NCBI RefSeq assembly: GCF_902148845.1
Contig: NC_043763.1
Coordinates: forward strand, 8,919,170-8,983,169
Reading direction: 5' to 3'
Source of the DNA: Salarias fasciatus
Taxonomy: Eukaryota; Chordata; Actinopteri; Blenniiformes; Blenniidae
DNA length: 64,000 nt
This document shows, piece by piece, positions 1 through 13,389 of this stretch. The position numbers and the translations under genes were made by a program. The notes below the pieces were generated by a model, which was not told where the DNA came from, searched no databases, and saw only the letters and a program-made list of their open reading frames with translations. Each line of letters begins with the position of its first letter. Within the stretch, counting starts at the first letter, position 1.

Positions 1-1599
1 TAATCATGTTTTCTCGTTTCCTGTTAATGTGGCTGAGTGTCTGACGGTATTACTCAGCTGACTGGGGTTGGCGTCACACTGTTCCCTGGTTACTAGTTTG
101 ATGCTCTGAACTTTCTTAATGAAACAGATCCTACAGATTAGCTTTCATAAACAAGAATGAGAAATCCAAGCTGCTGACATTTAGCCCTCAGTTTTTTGTT
201 GTTTTTTTTTGAAGTTCCTCTTTGGAGTCATCCTTGCAGAAAATATATAAAGTTCAAGAAATTTTACATGGATGACAAGAGACACAGACGAACTCCACAC
301 AGATTCAACCATGGGTATAAATCCAGGGAGTAAAAGATAGCTGCTTGCTTTTTGGATTTTAGAAAATACTTTTTTTGCTTGCATTTTTTTTTTTTTTTTT
401 TTATAATTCAAAGGCTCCATTATCAAAATATGTGACTTTCTGGTGCGGTAAGGTAAACCGAGAGGTTCCGTCTGGAGATTGATTGGTCTCTGTGAGGCGT
501 GAGGATGGATTGGAGCCTTTACTGTCCGCTGTGTACAAAGTGTGCTACATATAGATGGTCTCTCCCACTTCGTCCTCATATCTTTCCCAAGGTTACAGCC
601 ACATCTGATGCATTGTATCCATTATTCAGGCAGTTTTTCGCTGATGCTGATTCGACATTAATCACGTAATGGCCTCCGCGGTGGCCAATAAAGGCTGTAT
701 GAGAAACGTGACTGTGTTCATCTATTATCTCATTAGCTCAGTAAAACGACATATTTATGACTTTTTCTGACATCATTTACGGCTTCTTTAGTTTTTGTTG
801 CTACGCTGCAGAAATTGCTCCGTTCCTAATTTGTCTGTGTTCTTCCCTCATCGGGGACGATACACTGAGCCCTCTGCTCTAATAATTAACCACATGTATG
901 AATTACAGTACGCAGATGTTCAGGCTTACAGTCTGCTGTAGATACCGCCATCCGACAGGATGTCACGGAACGTACAGCATGAAGTGCATGTAATGACGCA
1001 GAGTTGGGGCAGTGCATCAAATCCGGGTTCTGCTACTTGCTTTAGGTGTGTCCCCACTTCAGCAAACTCATAAAAAAGCATGACGCAAAGCTGCTCACTC
1101 CGATCAGGTGTAATGTCTAATACAAGAAGAGCAGAATCATCCAGGACCAGGATCTGACGCTGCATCAGTAGTTCTATTATCAGCCATAAAAGCCATAAAC
1201 TACCAACTATAAACAAGGAACAGCACCAACTTGTGGCCCGACATGTTAACTACAGCATTTCTCGTGTATTTAGTGTTTACATGTAAACAGACATTCTTTT
1301 CAAAACACTGCTGCGTAAAGGTCAAACATTTCTGAAACAAAAATGCAAAATTCGATGCATTTTCACTTAAAGCGGGCCCCTAAATCTATGTTTATGGATA
1401 AAAACCACATGAAAGTAGAACTTGCAAAGGCCCCTAAAGCCAGTGGTAGCAAGTGGAGGAGCGATGTTTGCTTGATATATGTATTTCCTTTTAAAAAACC
1501 AATTATACAGACTTTCATTTTCCATAACTGCTTTATCCAGACTAGGGTTATATAAACTGAAACTACACTCAGCAAAAAGGTTATCGCAAAGATAGATCC

Positions 1600-1715
1600 A
1601 AAACACAGATAAAGTTGGAGTCACCAGCATGTCTTTGGACAGGTGTGGGAAGCTGGGGTAGTTGGAGAAAACCTGTGCAGGCTCAGTGCAAACGCCACAC
1701 AGAACAGGCTCTGCC
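1600..1715 (+). repeat. Diverged dispersed fish repeat fragment
   Basis: The segment contains the hallmark order of a widespread fish interspersed repeat: a gtcacc motif, then catgtctttggac, a G-rich run, gagaaaacc, and a tail ending in cgccacacagaacaggc. It is strongly diverged and truncated at both sides. Related fragments occur at about 15335-15505 and 16080-16165. I do not know the family name with confidence; it behaves like an old retroposon tail. Confidence 0.4.
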
Positions 1716-4700
1716 AGCCAGAAAATGAAAACAAGTAATCGTGTTGCTCTGTTCTGAAACTAATGCTAATGTTTGGCAATTTAACCACAACTCAACTGGA
1801 ACATTGTAACCTGCATTACAGGAGCGAACAGATCACAAACCTGTCTGCTAATCACGCCTTGCAAACTAGATTGTCGTTGGCACTCATGTGGAGTCATTTT
1901 AAATCACTTGCCCAAACTCTATCCTATCTATTTAGATGAGTTTACTCTTAATAGAATTGATGTCTTTAGATTTTGGACTATAGTCTCCATGGTTAGGCAT
2001 TTATTTTTCATTTTGGGATCAAAGTGCCTTCGTGGAATAATGTCCCATCTGTTTTCAAATGAATTTCATTTCCCTGATCATCCAAGTGGATCTCAACAGT
2101 GCCCTCCTTACCCAGATTTTTCCAAAGTAGAGTATTTGGGACACTGCCACGAATTATGACTGTTCCGCTGAATGTCCTCATATGATTTCTGTTCGACTTG
2201 CCAGCAGCGAGTGCACGTTTACCCTCCAACCGCCACAACGGCAGGTGTGCCTTCATCTCGGAACGCCTCGAGACCGAGCGCCTTGGCTGACGGTTGGGCT
2301 GATGAAATCAGTTTCACTCCATAAACCCTCGATGTCAACATCCGAGCGACATCTGTGGTACACACCGCCGGCGCGGGAGCTAACGATGCCCAGTGGACAA
2401 AGTGCACGGCAGAGTTATTTCAAGCATTGCTTTTCAAACCTGGCATCTGTGTCGGTGTCACACACACTTCCCAGACCTCAGTCACTGAAATACTCTCCGA
2501 GGAACACATGAGGGTGAGAAGACTCTGACCGTTCGCCATTTTGTTTATGCTCGCATTCACATTCGCTCAATGAGCATAAACTGAAAGAAGAGGTGCAAAT
2601 GCCACTTATCCGTTGCAGCGTTTTCAGAAATAAGACCTAGTTTTAATACTGATTCTGAGCCCCAGAAACAACTCCTCACTCATACCTGCGAAACCTCTCT
2701 TCAGTGGCTTTGGCTTGTGTGTGTATGTGTGTGTTTTTTTGGCTTCCTTTCCTGCTTCAGACAGACCAATAATCAGCCCCCCTGTCAACAAGGCTGGAAT
2801 TAAATGGACGAATGACTGGAAGAAGGACAAAGAAATCAAATGCGCTCCACTTGGCTCCGTGTTAACAGGAAACCCAGACTGCAGTACTGACTTTGTTTTA
2901 ACTTTCAGATTCAAGGAGAGAAAAAAAACTCCCAGAAAGAGGACATTAAAAACACTTTCTGATTAAGCTGCATGAAATTACTGGCCTTATAGCCATTTTC
3001 TGTCTTTGAAACAGAATTTGTGCAGGCACACTCTTGAACAGAAATTGCAGAACTGTGCCGTTCAGTGTTCATTTACATGAGTTTTAATTCCCCTTTAATT
3101 CTGAATAAAGAGTAATCCTGCTTTAAAAAGATTAAAAATGACCTAGTAAATGCCCAATTCTGAATGAAGATAATTAGTCTGAATTTAGCTTCATTCTGAA
3201 TAAAGTGGCTGGTTTATTCTCGTTCATAAAGTGGAATTAAATAACTCCTCGATTATGTTTACCTTCACTCCGCTTTAAATTGATTCTGATTTTTCTTCTT
3301 CCGTCACGATGAAGCGCGTATTCCAAGATGGCCGCCTTGAAGCAGGCGCTGGACTCAAGCTGAAACTATTCATTTAATGGTAGCCTCAGAAGAAAGGAAT
3401 ATGATAAGGACCTTTTTAAAGCTGTAGCATCCAAGTTAATCAATTTGGATTGTTTAATTTTTAATAATTATTTCCAAACTAAAAAGCGCCATATAACCAT
3501 GGACAGTATGCTGAGTTACCGTAGACCGTAACGCTCATGAGTGAACTACAAAATGTTCCACAGCTATGCAAACACGGAAAATACGACTTCTGCATTCTTC
3601 TGCTGGCAGTTGTTTTATATCAACTCTCTACCTGTTAGTACAAAGCAAACATTAAAAAGCGGATGTGGCTGCTGTGATGATGGCGGCGATAGGGAAGCTG
3701 CAGAGACATGCAGAGTGTGCGTTTCTGTGAGGAATGGCAGGAAGCTCCGCCGCAGGTATTGTATCAGCTGGGCCTGCAGGATGGACTTAGGAAGCCAGAA
3801 TAACCTCCGAGACCTTTCGCTTTAGCTAAAGCTGTCAGGTTACCTTCCTGTTGGAGTCTCTCTCTTGCATGTTTACATACTATCTCAAGATGCGCACGAC
3901 AAAAGCACAGTGTGATTGTTTGTAATCGGATTAGCAGATCACGCCGGTTTGAAACCCCTGACGTCACTTGAATACTTCACGATGTTACATCAGATTAGAA
4001 GTTTCAATCAGTTAACACCATTATTAAAAGAGGCTTGACCGGACGTCAGTGCTAACCGAATCACAAAAGGTCCCCATATGCGAGCCATTTATGTGCGCCA
4101 ATCGCAATAGTAAACAAGCCGACTCAACCACCAGGGTCATTTACATTTCACACCTAATTACGCAGCTCAGTGCGGTTGAGAGGATCACAGGACTGCGTCT
4201 GAGTCTGCATTTTAATTAGGCTTTTGTCTGCAAGCTGATTTTACAATTACATGCAAATTATATTGCTGCGAGATCTCCTCTATATTAGACTATATTTTGC
4301 CAGCAACAGATACTGGAGCAAGCTTTTGTTTTTGTCTGGCTTCTTTAACTAGAACATTTTCACTTTTTGCATATAGAGGAGTTATTTTTGGAGTGTTTTG
4401 AATCTGTGTCTCACAAGGCTGTTGCTCTTCTTTCTTCTTTATTATCTGCAACAACAAACTTAACCTGTTTACGGTTTTGGGCCATTATTTTAATACACTT
4501 TGTAATTAAACTAGTAGAGTTGAAAGTTTTAACAGAAATTATTCTCAATTTTCTGTCTTTATAAAATCTAAACAAAGTCACCAAATGATGTCTGTACCTG
4601 TAAAATTTACACTGTTGGATGTCCTAAAACTTTTCTGGTATGGTGTTGCCTCTTTTCACATATTGTACTGTAGTTTTGCCTAAATTCATTTATAAACTGT

Positions 4701-5338
4701 CATACTCTTAAATTTCAGTAGACTTATTCTGTTGACTTTGGTTTGGAAATTGGATTTTCTATCATATGATGTCTTAAGTTAATCATGAAGAGTTTGATTT
4801 AATGATTACAGTAATTGCTTCACATCAGAATCTCAATAAAACACAATTTCGATCATAAGATGTGTAATATTTTTGGAAACATCAGAACCACTCTCTCCTG
4901 CTTACAAATGTATCTGTGAATTATCAAAAAACTGCAACGTCGTGTTCTTTACATGCTTTATCAGACGATCAATGTGGGTTGAATTGTTTTATTATACACT
5001 TTCAATTTGAATTTGAATTGAAACCCTCCACACAAAGGAACTTTCACCTGTTGTTGTCATAAATGTATCAGAAACAGCCGCCGTTATCACCCATGTCCAA
5101 GTTTCCACATCCATTTATTCAAACCGCTGAGTGGAGCGCGGCTTTGTTTCACGCACCATGAAGCAAATGGAAACATTCTGTTGTTGTGTGAAGACAATTT
5201 AGAAGAAATAATAATGACAATAAAATACATTTGGCTTGAAGGAATGAAGGAAGTGGGATACAGAGACAAACAATGGAGAGAAAAGTGGGACAAAAGAGAT
5301 AAAGAGAAGCCAAAAAGAAGTGAATAAAGAGCGAGGGG

Positions 5339-5358
5339 AGGAGGAGGAGGAGGAGGAG
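5339..5358 (+). repeat. (GGA)n microsatellite
   Basis: Short pure GGA/GAG trinucleotide run in non-coding sequence. Confidence 0.8.
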
Positions 5359-8339
5359 TTTTTAGAAAAGGAGTGGTGAAAATGATTCATGGACCATTAA
5401 AGCTTGAATTCCTCTGAGTGAGTGTCACAGACTTCACCCCGCAGTGATCTGGCCTCAGAGGAAATAGATTTAAGTAAAATTCCCCAAAGTCAGCAGTTTT
5501 ATAAAGATTGTTTTAGCAGTGATTTTTTTTTTTTTTTTTTTGTATGCGGTCCAACTAAGCCTTGCATTAGTGCTTTTATTCAGTTTCATTGTTGTCTCCA
5601 AGATGCCCATCCTGATTAATCAATTCCGCCTGCTTCTGGCAGTCATGGAGGCCTTATTTATTTTATCAAAGACTGAAATATATTCAGGAAACCGTTTCAT
5701 ATATTATATGAATTATAGAGCCAACTGCAAAGAGAGACTTTAAATGCATGAATACGATTATTGAATTTTTTATTCCTGAGTGCTTATGCTTGACTTAATG
5801 CGATTTAACCAGTTTGCATTATTAAAGTTTATATGATATTTTTACAACGTGGCTGTTCAGACGGTCGACAGAGACCGCAGGAGCTCGAACTGCAGAGTAG
5901 AGCAGTGGGTGAAAATATCTTGTCCAAATATTGGTTATTGTGGTAAAATCTACCAACGCAGGAATAAATATGTCTTGCATCCAATAAGGAAAGACAAATT
6001 CTAACACTCTGCAATACAATTTCAACTGAGTTATTTTATGAATTACATGAAATATGGCCGATTGATTGAAAAGAAATGTTTGATTATGCATTTTTAATAA
6101 CTAGGTCTGTGTTGTTGATGTTACGATTGATAGTGTTTTTAATTAATCCCAATAATTCAAGCAATAACACTGGAATATAAAAAGGTGTCTCATCCAAACA
6201 CTGTAGTTTGTTTTCCAACACGTTTTCAGGACTGTAAAGCAGTTTAGGAACCTCTGCAGCCACAGAATTAGATGTCAAACCACAGAGAGCGACAGCTCTC
6301 TTCGGCGTCGATCCATTTTCCATCCGGCTTTCAGTCTCACTATAGATCCTCATGCAATTCTCATGATGTCAGGCCACGCCTGGCTAGCTGCGGTTAACTT
6401 CCATTAATGGATGCTCTGGCTGTAAGGTGGATGTCCTCTGGATCGGCGACGGGCGAAGACGGAGCATCTGCGAGTTTATAGGTGGAGGCAAATGGAATCG
6501 GACAGGGCTTGTTGTCGGCGGGCCTGCCGGGGTGTCTGCAGTTGTCAAAGTGTGCATGTGTAATCAGTGTGAACGCTCCTCTGAACATCTGAAGTTCATC
6601 TCCGCTGCGCGAGGATGCGGCGCTGAGAAATGGATCTCCCAGAGGAAAAGCCCAGCCTGACAAGTCGAGTGGATACACCGGCTCCGACTGGCGGGCGAGG
6701 CACACTGTTGTCAGGAACATCTTAGGACGATCCCCAGGAATCCCCCAGTAAGATATCAGCGCTGGATTTAACCCTGGTAAATGTAGTTCAGATGTAGCGT
6801 TTCTCCTGGTGAAAGCTGGGTCACTGCGAGGTTAAAGTTTGTCTCCGCCGCTCCGTTCGAATGAAGATCAAATGCAAACCTTGTTTCTTTGAAGTCTGTT
6901 TGTGAATGTTACAAGAACTGGCCGTGCTGATCAAAACTTCTGGTTCAGCATGTTAAACAGTCACAGATGTCTTGCTAGGATAAAAAAAATACTGTATTCA
7001 TCACAGTTTATGCTGACTTTAACAGTGAATCTTTTGATTGAACGGCCAGATATGTAAAACTAAAGTGAATGCCTGTCAATACTTCATCATTAGAAAACCT
7101 TAATCGCAACAATAGAACATATCAAGTATTGAAATAAACACTGCATTATTACTCAGGCTTACCTCACACACACATGCATGAATCATGTTACTTCTTTGAA
7201 GACAGGATTTCTGCACATCTTCTCAAACTATTTTGCGAGCAGTAAGGTTTCATGTGAATTTGCTGCAGCGTGACTGACTTGCACCTCGAATCGCAGCTTC
7301 AGCGTTGCATCAGGAGCTGTGTTCTACCAGTTATCACGAGCGATCTGCCAGTTTGCTGTCAGGATGGAGGATGAAAGCATACTAGGCATCATTGTCCCTT
7401 CAAAAAGAAAGAGTTATCAAAGGAAAGGCTTGGCACTTACAGACGGCTGCACTTGTTCACAAGAAGCAGCCTCTTACGGCTGCTTGTGAACTCAGTTCAG
7501 CCGCTTGCTAAGTGTCTCCCAAAGCCACTTGAATGAAGTCCTTCCCCATCGTTCAGGGTACCAGGTCCTCGCTGTGGCCTGTTAGCAGCCAGTGAATGAT
7601 GAGCTTTGTTCACACTTGGCAAGTGTATCTCCGTGTAAACAAACTCTCTGGTGTGGTGTGATATTTCTCAAAACGTGAACGCTGCGATCCAAACTGGCAC
7701 GAACCCAACAAGAGGGTGAAAACCCTTTGAGGAGCGAGTCTCTGTTTGCTTCCAAGCAACTATCGTGTGCTTCGTTTTACATAACAAAGCATATGAAATA
7801 ACACGTGAGAGTCTGCTTCCGGTTTGATCTTCATTTCACGCCTTGATGCGTAAGTTTAAACTCTCAGCTGGTAAATAATACCGCCACAGTCGCCCTCCAG
7901 GTGCATTAATCCTGCTCGCAGCGTTGTTGTGGAAATAAACTGTCCTGTTACATAAGCTGCAGAGCTAATAAAGCTTTCCATATGCCATCTTTTGCTTTGA
8001 CATGAAGTGTGAATGAAAAGTCAACCAAAGTAAAATGTGATCACGGCCTTAATATGAAGTTGTTACTGAAAACAAAGTCTCAACAGGTGTTTATTTCTTC
8101 TTTCATTCATTTATTTACACTCCTCACGGGTCACAGGTTTAATCTTCCTCTGCTCGCTGTGCCGTGGCGTTTTTCACACGACGTGACTTTCTCCTTGCCA
8201 TGTTCTTCCCATGAAATGTTTGAGAGGAGAAATGCCCCGGGGGTATTTTCTCTCCTCATTGGGTCAGTTCTCTTGTTTTTTTTTTTGCGCCGTGTCGAGC
8301 GACCTCATTCCGAGGCCCCATGATCTTACATTTCATGAT

Positions 8340-8530
8340 TGACAGCTGCCCTTGACTCCCGCGCCGTGTCTCAGAGGAGGATCGGGGGACGCCGCGGTCC
8401 AGTGCGGGGCGAGCCGAGCCGCCTCACTGATAATGCAGCGGGCGGCGGCGTCTCAGGGGGGCCGCGGCGCAGCCACACAAGGGTAATTACCCCGAGCGGC
8501 GGGGTGTGGGGCAGATGAAGTGATTTCAGC
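8340..8530. promoter_or_regulatory. GC/CpG-rich block in the upstream region
   Basis: A locally GC- and CpG-dense block set in AT-rich surroundings. It contains an ATG at 8433 followed by an open stretch and a GTAATT donor-like site at 8483, but the implied 50-nt exon would end in phase 2, which does not fit the phase-0 start of the first placed SASH1 exon. I therefore read it only as a possible CpG-rich regulatory element or non-coding first exon. Confidence 0.25.
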
Positions 8531-8533
8531 ACC

Positions 8534-8850
8534 TCTGAATTAAACATGGCCCAAGGAGTATGAACAATCCACAGGCTGCTTTTCTACCAGGCCAGAATCA
8601 TTCATGGGGCCTTTTATGACTGAGAAATACAGCCGGTCTTCCTAGGTGTGAATTTTAAGGAGGGGCTCGACTGAATTAAACATGCTTCAGAGAATGGGAA
8701 CAAGCTGCATGCTGCCCAGGCCACAAGCACACCGCCAGAGGGAGTTCAACCAACACAGAGTTCACATTCATGTCGCTGAATAGAAATTTGAAGCACTTTT
8801 TGATCTGTGATTCTAATATGTCTCGGGGAATTGGAACAACCAGCTTCAGA
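8534..8850 (+). repeat. Three-copy diverged motif at about 135-bp spacing
   Basis: The string ctgaattaaacatg occurs at about 8535 and again at 8671. A weaker version (ctgtgattctaatatg) occurs at 8805. Each is followed by a purine-rich stretch containing ggaacaa or tgaacaa and, in the first two, a gctgc(t/c) motif. The near-constant spacing suggests an ancient tandem triplication or a conserved non-coding element with repeated modules. Confidence 0.4.
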
Positions 8851-9949
8851 ATAATTCCCAGTGTTGCTTCTGTGATAGGAGATTAAACATAATGTGAAAG
8901 GTGCTGCATTTTGTAGTTCAGTGATTTTTGGAGACAACAGTTTGTGTCTGAATCCAGCCTGTGTGTTTGCAGCTAATGTTTAAAATCCCCACTGCGTTTG
9001 GAAGATTTAGTACCGCAGATAAAAGGTGTGATCTGCGCCTCCTGTCTGCCCTCTTAATCTGCTTTAGAGTTTCACTGGCGTCCTGTTTTTAATCTGGATC
9101 TCCGGGTGGTTTCTTTTTGTGACGTGATCTTTATATTTTGCTGAATTCCTGAAGACCACAGTTTTGGTTTTAATCCTCTTTTAATGCTTCAACCCTGAAA
9201 CGGCCCGGCCCAGAAGCACTAACTATCTTCTATATGTAGATCTCTTTCAGAAAAAATGAGATATGAGGAGTACTGTGAAGAAATGTCTTGAAATTTACCT
9301 CAGCAGTTTACTTGAATTTAATGACCAACTGGTGAAATGGTAGTGGTAAATATCCTCACTTTACTGATATTGAATATTCTACCACGTCAGCGGTCTCAGT
9401 AAATCTTACATGATTAGTCACACAATCATTCCTTCTCTCTCACACACTAGAGGGTGATGTCTACCATGCATGGAGCTCACACTCTTTCACCACCAAGTTG
9501 TGGTACACTGTCTTGGCCAACAACTCGACCCGCTCTACCAACCAAGACACAGAAAACAAAATGTGTCTGTTTGGTGTCTTCAAAAGGTCAAAGGTCAGCC
9601 TAACAGTAGCTTGATAGTGTGAAGGAAAAACACTTCTGGCTGAAGTTCCACTCCTAAACTCAAGAATGAAAATGAAGGAGATGATCATACCTTACACTTG
9701 CTCAGATGTTGAATTATATAAAAGAAAAACCTAGTCCTGACTGCTCATCTCGTGAGTTAAAAAAAAAAAAGCCCGGAGCATCCCAGTTGTGTTCCGCCTT
9801 CACAGTGACATTCATGTTTAAAGCACACTTCGTTGCATCTGGAAAGAAATGATGAAAATTTCTCCACAAAATGTTGGTAAACAACCATTAGTCTTCTGGG
9901 ATTGTGTTGCACATTTTACTACATATGATCGTCTGTCCATCAGAGTGGT

Positions 9950-10110
9950 TTATCCAACACGATCGCAGGGTGAAGGAGCCGATCCCTGCTGACTGCGGGT
10001 GAGGACATGGAACATCCCGATCAGGTCATCGGTCCATCACGGGTCCAACCGTATCCATATCTACCGGCAATCTAAAGCCACCGATTAACCTCATGGCTTG
10101 AGCCCAGAGA
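9950..10110 (+). repeat. Diverged fish interspersed repeat fragment
   Basis: Contains the order gcagggtg, gtgaggac, catcccgatcaggtcatcgg, tccatcacggg, caatctaaagccaccgatta and acctcatg, which resembles a common fish retroposon tail (the parsed form is usually 'ggtcaccggtccatcgcggg ... caccaattaacctcatgc'). It is diverged and has no flanking duplication I can see. Confidence 0.4.
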
Positions 10111-10364
10111 TTGTTGTTCTTATTGAGTCCCTTTAAAACACTTCCAAGTCCTTTTTTTGCCGTTCAGACGGAAAAATTAGGCGCGAAATCTCCTGCCAGC
10201 GCTGCATCTGTAAAGTCATTTGCATGCAGCGAGGCCGGTCTCTGTCTCCGTCAGCCCGGAGAGTTATTTGCTAACTGACTGACAGAATGAAAAGTGGAGG
10301 CAGAGCGGCGTGTTTGCGGCCTCGCTAATGCAGTTCAAACAAGACCAGGTGTTCAGTGTGCCAT

Positions 10365-10365
<1 letters not shown>

Positions 10366-10396
<31 letters not shown>
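10366..10396 (+). repeat. (GT)n microsatellite
   Basis: Nearly pure GT dinucleotide run with one C interruption near its start; intergenic or intronic. Confidence 0.85.
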
Positions 10397-12841
10397 ATGA
10401 CTGACAACCTGCATGTCACAGTTCAGCCCTTCCCATCAAACCTTCATTTGGGACTTGTCAAAATCCACTTAGCCGCTCAGACATGAATGAATAAGCTCCT
10501 CCGCTGATCCCGCTTTCTTTCTTTAGGGGCCCCCGCGGCTGTCGGTCTAGACCGGGCCCTTGGGTGCTCTGAAAAAGCTACTCACTCTCACAAGCTCACA
10601 CACATATGTTCCAGTTATGATACATAACCATTGTCAAGGAAGATTCTTGTTGGATTTTGCTGTGTTTACAGGCATGTCCATGAAGAATTTCTGCTCCACT
10701 TTAGTTTTTGTAAGCAGTTTAGATCAAGAAAATCTAAAGAAGTATTAATAAATATGAATTAAAAGGGAAAAAAAGAGTCGTTTTCTTCTTTTCTAGTTCA
10801 TCCACTGGAGCATTTTAAATGTCACGCTGCACTGGAATCCCGTAGCAGTCCTTGCAGATTTAAAATGTATCAATAAAATATGGTTAAAATGTGTATTTTC
10901 AAAGCCAAGATAAATTCTTGACTGCATTGAAAATCATCTGTAAAGTCAGAGGAGAAATACAAGATACTGTTTTATAAAGATTGTGTATTCAGATTCTCCT
11001 TCACAGAAATAATCATGTAAAATCCTGCTTAAAAAACAGTGCATTAGTTGCAGTTTGATCTATCAAGGTGTATTGTGATAGAGCAGGTGTTGTAGGTTTT
11101 GGAAATAGAATGCACCCAAATGCAGACTTCAAGGGTGAACGTCAAAGAGATTCTTCGTTTGAAGTGGAAAAAGCTGAAGCAAAACTTCTCTCACAAAAAA
11201 AAAAAAGGAAACAAAACCCAAAGTCTAAACTGAAGCCAGATCCAAAGCCTGGAGGGAAATTGGCAAGAAGAAACACGAGTGACACTGCCGAGGAGTCCAG
11301 GCAGACTGGACGGGCTGTGAAGCCAGGATTTAACAGAACAGATAAACAACAAACAAACCTGGAGTTTTAGATGTCTGTATAATCAGGGGAGGATCAGGTG
11401 GAGTAAAGAACAGAGCAAGAAGACATGCAAAACATGAAAACTGACTATATCTCATTACTGAATGGCTCATAAGAAAAATATTAGTTTATGCACTTTTTTA
11501 TTGCAGTCTAAGTGGAAACGAGGTTTAAATCTTAATGTTCCTCTGAAAATAAATGTTTGTCATGCATCCCCATCCCAGCTGGATCAAACTCCCTGCTAAG
11601 GTGCACAGGGTCTCAGTAACTACAAACAAATATATTCATATATATTCTATTGTGAAATGGGGTCGATTGATGCTTCGGCTTTGAACTGGACACTCAGATG
11701 AATCCTCTAGACAAAGAACAATCTCCTCAGGGATCAAAGCTCAGATCAGACGCTCCACGTTGGCGCAGACCGCACCGGTGAGCCTGACAGTGATGACAGA
11801 GGAAGAGACGGGCGGACAGGGAGGGACGGCGTCCGTCTCCGGCCTCTCCTGTGCGCCGAGGTGACGAGCGGCCCGCCGCCGTGCAGCCAGGCGGAAAACT
11901 GCCCTTTCTGGCTCGAGCAGCCGCAGCCCTTTGGCACCTCACCCTGAACGCATCCCTCCAGCATCTCCATCCATCTGCAGATCAGCGTAATCTGCATCCT
12001 CCTGCCACAGATCTGACTGATCCTGCTACCCCCCGCTGCTCTTTGATGCTCACCAGTCTGGAGTCGCTCGCCAGTTATTAAAGATCACTGGCGCCGGCGG
12101 CGAGGGTTGCTTCTCCACTCTTAATCTCACTGACTAATACGACGGGCAAATGGGGTCACAAGAGTTAATACCTTAAGAATATGAGATGATGCTTGTGTCG
12201 ATGCGTGCGACACGCTGCACCAGTGAGCAGAGGAAGAGGAATAACTCACCATGTTTTCCAGAAATATACGACATGACACTCAGCCTATAGTGTCTCACTT
12301 TAACGAGCTTTTAAACTCTCACATTAAGTTTTGCATGCTCTGATGGGACACTGTCTTAGACACTGAATGATATGGATGTATTGTTGCTATTTGCTGCCAC
12401 CTGCTGGTGAGCAGTGTTGAAGTGGAAGCTTGTTGTCCTCTGACCATCCACTGGAATGATTGTGAGCTGTTGGCAATTTTCTTTGAAAAAGTTGTATTTT
12501 ATTCATGTTTCTTTCCTCCATAATAGGGGCTATTCAGAAAGAGTGAATACTACATAGATAGACAGATCTGGGAAACAGGAAAAGCCACATCGCAACAGGC
12601 TCGAAGCCAACGAAGAAATGTTAAAAATTTCAGAGAGAACATGGATTTGCGAAACAGATTTCTGAAGAGTAGAAGCTACGACACAACACTGAGACCCAAG
12701 CTGAGAAAATAAAACTCGCTCCCTCACTGCAAGCAAACGAACCTCAAAGCCATGCTGTCAGGGTGAGTTTGTAAAAACACGAATAATAGAACGGCTGTAG
12801 GATTTTTTTAATTCAAATTTCAATGTATTTTGTTTCAAAAC

Positions 12842-13084
12842 TAGTGCTGTCAGTTTTAATCGCGATTAATCCAGTGAGGTCTGCCAATTGGGTCAAAGAA
12901 AAGAACTAGAGGATAATAGTTTTTTTCCTGACATTGGGACTGATTTATGAGGATTAGATTCTTCATTGCGATTAATCTCAACTTTAAAAAAGTTAATTGT
13001 TGACAGCGCTCCATGAATTAATCACGATTAATTGCGATCAATGCGATTAAATTGCGATCAATGCGATTAAAACTGACAGCACTA
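12842..13084. mobile_element. hAT-type MITE, 243 bp, with 8-bp target duplication
   Basis: The element starts TAGTGCTGTCAGTTTTAATC and ends with the exact inverted complement, giving terminal inverted repeats of at least 22 bp. The same 8 bp, TTCAAAAC, flank it at 12834-12841 and 13085-13092. An 8-bp target duplication is the signature of hAT superfamily insertion. Inside are subterminal copies of the GCGATTAAT/ATTAATCGC motif, including a short tandem duplication near the right end. There is no coding capacity, so this is a non-autonomous element. The perfect flanking duplication and matching ends suggest it is not very old. Confidence 0.9.
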
Positions 13085-13389
13085 TTCAAAACGCATCATT
13101 AAAATTAACTTTATGTTGAGACTGCATTAATTTTCGGTAATAATTGTTTGGGGTTTCTGAAAATACAAATATTTTCAACACATATACCACAAAGAAAAAC
13201 TTTAAATTTTAGGTTTAAAGGTTATTTTGGCATTAGTTTACAAGTCCGGCCCACTCAAGCTGAAGTGAAATGCATGTGGCCCCTGAACCAGGAGTGTGTG
13301 ACTCCCCTGGACTCCACCCTCTCTCATAAATGCATTGCCCTGAAACTTCAGTCTTAACCCCACACAGACATAAACATGCAGGCACACTC

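Noticed and set aside
8433-8482. ATG plus open stretch plus donor as a SASH1 first exon
   Set aside because: It would end in phase 2, while the exon at 16998 requires phase 0, and the peptide lacks the WTDVMGIL-like end expected of SASH1 exon 1.
11068-11370. 100-codon Lys-rich plus-strand frame
   Set aside because: Composition follows a poly-A-rich segment; the sequence looks like a decayed fish repeat, and no splice sites or homology support a gene.
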